DNA from: Cladorhizidae sp. MBARI D1340-BT2
Lineage: Eukaryota > Porifera > Demospongiae > Poecilosclerida > Cladorhizidae
Assembly: GCA_028752905.1 (NCBI GenBank)
Contig: JAQNBH010000013.1
Span: 11,088,897 to 11,152,896 of the forward strand
Direction: 5' to 3'
Length of the DNA: 64,000 bases
The number at the start of each line of letters is the position of its first letter. Position 1 is the first letter of the stretch. The notes beneath the pieces were generated by a model, which saw only the letters and a program-made list of their open reading frames with translations, was not told the origin of the DNA and did no database searches. This document shows, in pieces, positions 59,776-64,000 of the stretch. Position numbers and translations under genes: made by a program.

Positions 59776-62758
59776 TACAATTTGAAGTTGATTATTGAGA
59801 AGGTAATTTTATCATATATATATGTAGATAAAATGATTAGATTATGTAACACACAGAATACTTATACTCTTTGATGGTCAGCACAAGAATACTTATTACG
59901 CATCTTTGACCCTAGGCATATTCAAAAGGATATCTGCCAGTCTAAGGCCCACAAGCAACTCTATAGCATAGAGCAATCAATAAATATGCATAGATAGGGT
60001 TTAGCTATAAACAGAAAAGAAATCGCTAGCCAGTGAACAAGATCAATGGCTCTTCTAAGCTTTAGCTACTTACCTTAGCATCGAAATGCTATTTATCAAT
60101 TTTATATCCAGATAGAACAATAATCTCAGAAATAATTCCAATTTTTTCCCCGGTAAATATTATCATAGATGACGTAGTACTTATTAGGGTCACACCCATT
60201 CATTGTTAGAAAAATTTGCATTTAGTATCTGGCTGGTAGTGGTGATTAACCAAGGGAGTGGTGACAAAGTTCTGCTTGTGTCTTCCTCTACCAAGCAGAG
60301 CCACCAAGAAAGTTAAAATGATCTAGCTCTAGATAGCTAACTGATCAAACTATTATTATTTCCTAAAAGAAGCCCAGAATTGCTACCTAGCTAGCTCTAA
60401 TAGAATACTAGCTATTAATTTTACTCGAGCTAATATACCTAACTGCTCATGTACGTCCTTCAGCCTATTATAATTATCTATAATTATTGACACATCTCTA
60501 TTCCACATTGTCACATGGTTATGTAGAGTTAATAACAAAGTAATAGAATGTATTATGCCTGACCACAAAGATTCAGCTACAGCATATTACAGAGGACGAC
60601 ATCCAACAGTCTAAGCATTTCTACACCACAAAAGCATATTTATAGCCTTTCACTAGCTGGTAAGTTTGCCAAAGAAACAGTTTGGCCGTACAGTAACTAG
60701 CTAGGTAGTGACTAACAATGTAAGAGGTTGATGTTACTGCTAGCTTGTCCTAGTATCGATGTGGTAGGTTTTATCATTGAACAGCAAATCTTGGCTGCGC
60801 TGGTACCAAATATTCGGTAGTAGACAACTTAATGCATATTAGCTCACACCCATTCTTCTGTCAGCAGAATGCCCAGAAGAGATTGGTATCCAGCACAATC
60901 TTCTCATTTTAAAAGAAACAGAGCTATCACAGAAGGTAAGATGATCTATTGTTAGGTAACTAATAGACTATCAACTGCCTGACAGTTCCTTCTAGAAGCT
61001 CAAATTGCGAGTTCTAAACTACTTTGTTCTTAATTACAATTATGACCATGAGCTAGGCAGCAAGCTTATATAGAATGCTGGTAGTTAGTTTTATTGTGGC
61101 TAAACTCATTATATCTAAATCGTATCAGATGATAGTTTGTTGAAAGAAATTGGTTTATGATAAATTTTATCTTACCTCCAAATGCAGGTGAATATGTTCT
61201 GAACAAAGAGATTCTGTAAAACCAGTTCTTCAAATGAAAAATTATTGCTGTTAAATTGAAATAACCTGCGCAATCAGGAACAAATCTAGAGGATTGAACT
61301 GAACTGAAAGTGGGTGTGGCAAGAAGCCAGATAACTGCGACAAGAGGGTAGCTGAAAACTATAATGAGGAGAAGTTGTTTGTTCTTTGGAAGGTCAAAGA
61401 AGCTACACTGCCACTAGGCTACTGATAGACACAATAGCATTGGTTGTCATCCACATTACCCTAGAAGTTGTTGTCAGAGTCGTCACTTTGGAGCCTGTCC
61501 AAGTATTCAGGCCAAAAATCATGGTCAGATGGTAACTGCTGCAAGTGATTCTATGCTTATTTTATAGTAAGAATGTATGAAGAAGAGATGCCAGTTTCTT
61601 ATAAAAAGACGTTACAATGCACGAATATTTTACTGCCAAATAACACAGGGTTAGCGGTCTCACTCGATTGCTGACCACGAAAGAGTTAAGAATAAAAGAG
61701 CAAGCAATGTTCTAAATTTAGTTGTGTAGAGGCAATATAGCTTATTATATACACATTTAGGCAGATTCCTCTCTTTGTAAGAAAGCAAAGTATTACAGGT
61801 GAGCTGTAGGACTACTCCACATGTAGCAGAGCCATGACATATGCAGACATCAGCTGCAGCTACTGGAAATAAAATACCAAACAGTTGGCTAATGATAACT
61901 CAATATATTTTTTTCCTGCGTTTATTTATATTTTTTATGGTTAATTTTTAACTTAATTTTATTTATTAACTATTGTTTTATATGCTTATTTGTGGTATAC
62001 CAACCAGTGCAGTAGTCCGTGCTCTTGAAAATTAAAAGGACGTGAAACTCTAGTTGGTTATTGCATCTGTCTGGGCTTCTATTAGAGGTTGCAATTACAA
62101 TGGATTGAAACAATTATTATACAAGTTATATCCATCTTTAGGAGGTTGGTATTTATTGTTCTTGCACTGCATCCTAGCAACAACTATAAGCACTTTTCTC
62201 CCTTTCTTATCAAAAACAAAGTCATGCGAAAGTTGCAATCCAAAATAGTTACTATGTGCTCATTACGATTCCCGAGAACCATGGCCAGAATAGGAGTAAT
62301 TGAGTTGAGCATATCTGCTGTACACATCTAAAGTCATTTACAGTTTTCTAGGCTCTGTTTTATTACAATTACTATTATCGAGAAATTAGAATATCTGATA
62401 CAGTTCATACATCTACTTATACTTTGGAAATGAATTTGACAATTCAAGATGCATTATTGATCAAATCAATGCACCCATGTGCTTCAGTATTTTGGCCATG
62501 TAGCAAAGTAAGAACATCAGTCTTGGTCATCTTCAGATGCCTTGCAACCAAAATATCGGGTTGAATTCAAGTTTGTTAGAAACTTGCTTGTTCAGAACGT
62601 TCACTACCAATACTTTCCACATTACTACAAACATGATCTGCTTCAAATATTAATCAGACATTGATAGGTACATGAAGGAGTCATCTCTGCCATAAAATAT
62701 TCTCTTACACTTGGTCATGTTGTAGTATTTGGACCTAGTCTATGCATGTATTGCTTAC

Positions 62759-63904
62759 CATATCTTCCAAACTGAACCAATGTTTTGTTGGGTCATTGAG
62801 GTCCAGGTCCTTAAGAGAAAGTGTGACCCGTCCTAAAAATCTGTTCTTTCTGAACCGATTCTTGTTCCATACACTCATGTTCAGTGTGCACATTTCCAAT
62901 TCAGACACTTCAACCTTATACTAAAAGAAGACAAAATCACTGTTAAAGAATGATGTAAAATCATGCATCCACCATTGTACCTTCATAAGTGCATTGTATT
63001 CTGGGTTCATTGTTTTCATTTTGACGTCATTCTTTTTCTTGCAGTGTCTTCTTTGGTCAAAGACAAGATTAGTCTTGACATAAGGGTTAGCATGACCCCT
63101 TTTATTTATATCTGCAAGATCCTGACATTTACAAACTTGCACCTCCAGTTCACCTTTCCTATAAACAATTCCAAGCATAATAGCTCCTCTGAGGCCAGAA
63201 ATAGGTTTGTTATCCGAGATAGAAACCTTCTCCGTGATATGAAACAGTTCCTGCAGATAGGATTTAGAAATTCATAATCCCATCATCTCTAAGGTACTAA
63301 GCAAAACTCTGCTGGTACCCATCTATTAGGCATGTGCATCTGCATTCACATGCTTACCTTATCCTGTTGAGGTGGAGTGTGCATGGCATTCGCATCCAGT
63401 GCACTCAGACAATACTCATTTGATTCAGAACTAGTTAGTCTTGGAGTAAGTGTAGGTGGAATGGGAGAACTTGGAGCAGTAGAAGTTGGAGTGGGTGATG
63501 GCCAATGGGAGGAGGAGGGAATAGGCTGAAATGGAACAGTTGGCTTTGAATTTTCCCCAATTTTCTCCTTGTTTGGTATGGATCCTGTTGCAGATGAGCT
63601 GGACACTGTTGTGAGTCCAGCTTCTTGAGACAGTGCCATAAATTCTTCTGCAATATATTATTATACTTCTTAAAACGACACTGGATGGAAAAAACACAAT
63701 AGCACCTACTCACCCATCATGTCTATCAAGAAGCTCATCTTAAAGAAGCCACTGCCTTGTGTCCTCCCTATGTATTTAGTGGTGGTGGTGCTGGTTATAG
63801 TAGCAGCATATGTAGGTGGAATGACAGGAAGGGGAGGGGAGATGAATCCATACGTTTTGGTCCAGCCATCTACAGAACTAGGATGATATTCAATGGAGGT
63901 TAAA
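62759..63904 (-). CDS. Rab effector C-terminal exons, unit C (cut by window end)
   Basis: Exons 3 (63714-63904), 4 (63358-63647), 5 (62981-63250) and 6 (62759-62920) are present with the same splice sites and phases as unit A. Exon 4 is one serine codon shorter. The C2 part of exon 5 translates identically in all three units. Exons 1 and 2 would lie beyond base 64000, so completeness cannot be judged. Confidence 0.75.
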
Positions 63905-64000
63905 CTAAATAGAGTCTGGAACATTATCAGCCATTCAAACAGAAACCATTGTTAGTTTCATAGCTTATTCAGTCAGGACAGAGATGAGCTTATTTATTCT

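Overview
The window looks like animal (metazoan) nuclear DNA: AT-rich, full of microsatellites, with GT-AG introns as short as about 60-100 bp, a Rab-effector gene with a FYVE-type zinc finger and a C2 domain, a MADF-domain pseudogene, and Ty3/Gypsy and piggyBac relics. A marine invertebrate with compact introns, such as a sponge, fits best; the species is inference. No rRNA, tRNA, CRISPR or bacterial gene was seen.

Almost everything is a tandem segmental duplication. Unit A (1-28208) is followed by unit B (28209-54843) and the first 9 kb of unit C (54844-64000), in the same order and strand and nearly identical. Inside each long unit the order is: block 1 (about 10 kb: compound microsatellite, 125-bp minisatellite, an inverted-repeat element whose ends carry hammerhead-ribozyme-like motifs around a (TTA)n tract, then the C2 end of the minus-strand Rab-effector gene); block 2 (zinc-finger and first exons of that gene, a divergent promoter, a MADF pseudogene, uncharacterised sequence); a minus-strand LTR retrotransposon; and block 2', a second, diverged copy of block 2 that runs straight into block 1 of the next unit. 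The simplest reading is an older array of block1+block2 monomers in which every second block 1 was lost at the retrotransposon.

The main gene is a synaptotagmin-like/rabphilin-type Rab effector (minus strand, six exons, 12344 down to 8157 in unit A): N-terminal helix, eight-cysteine zinc finger, Ser/Pro-rich linker, one C2 domain whose five usual calcium-binding aspartates are N, N, N, N and R. Only the unit A copy is complete here. Unit B lost the zinc-finger exon, unit C is cut by the window end, and the block 2' copy in unit B keeps only the first two exons.

The LTR element has Gypsy-type proteins in the order gag-protease-integrase-RT-RNase H, the Copia-like order that defines Gmr1-type Gypsy elements. 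Copies A and B share lesions, so the element was already dead when duplicated. Later events differ by copy: unit A gained a solo LTR (target duplication CCCAA) and a piggyBac element at a TTAA that is still empty in unit B.
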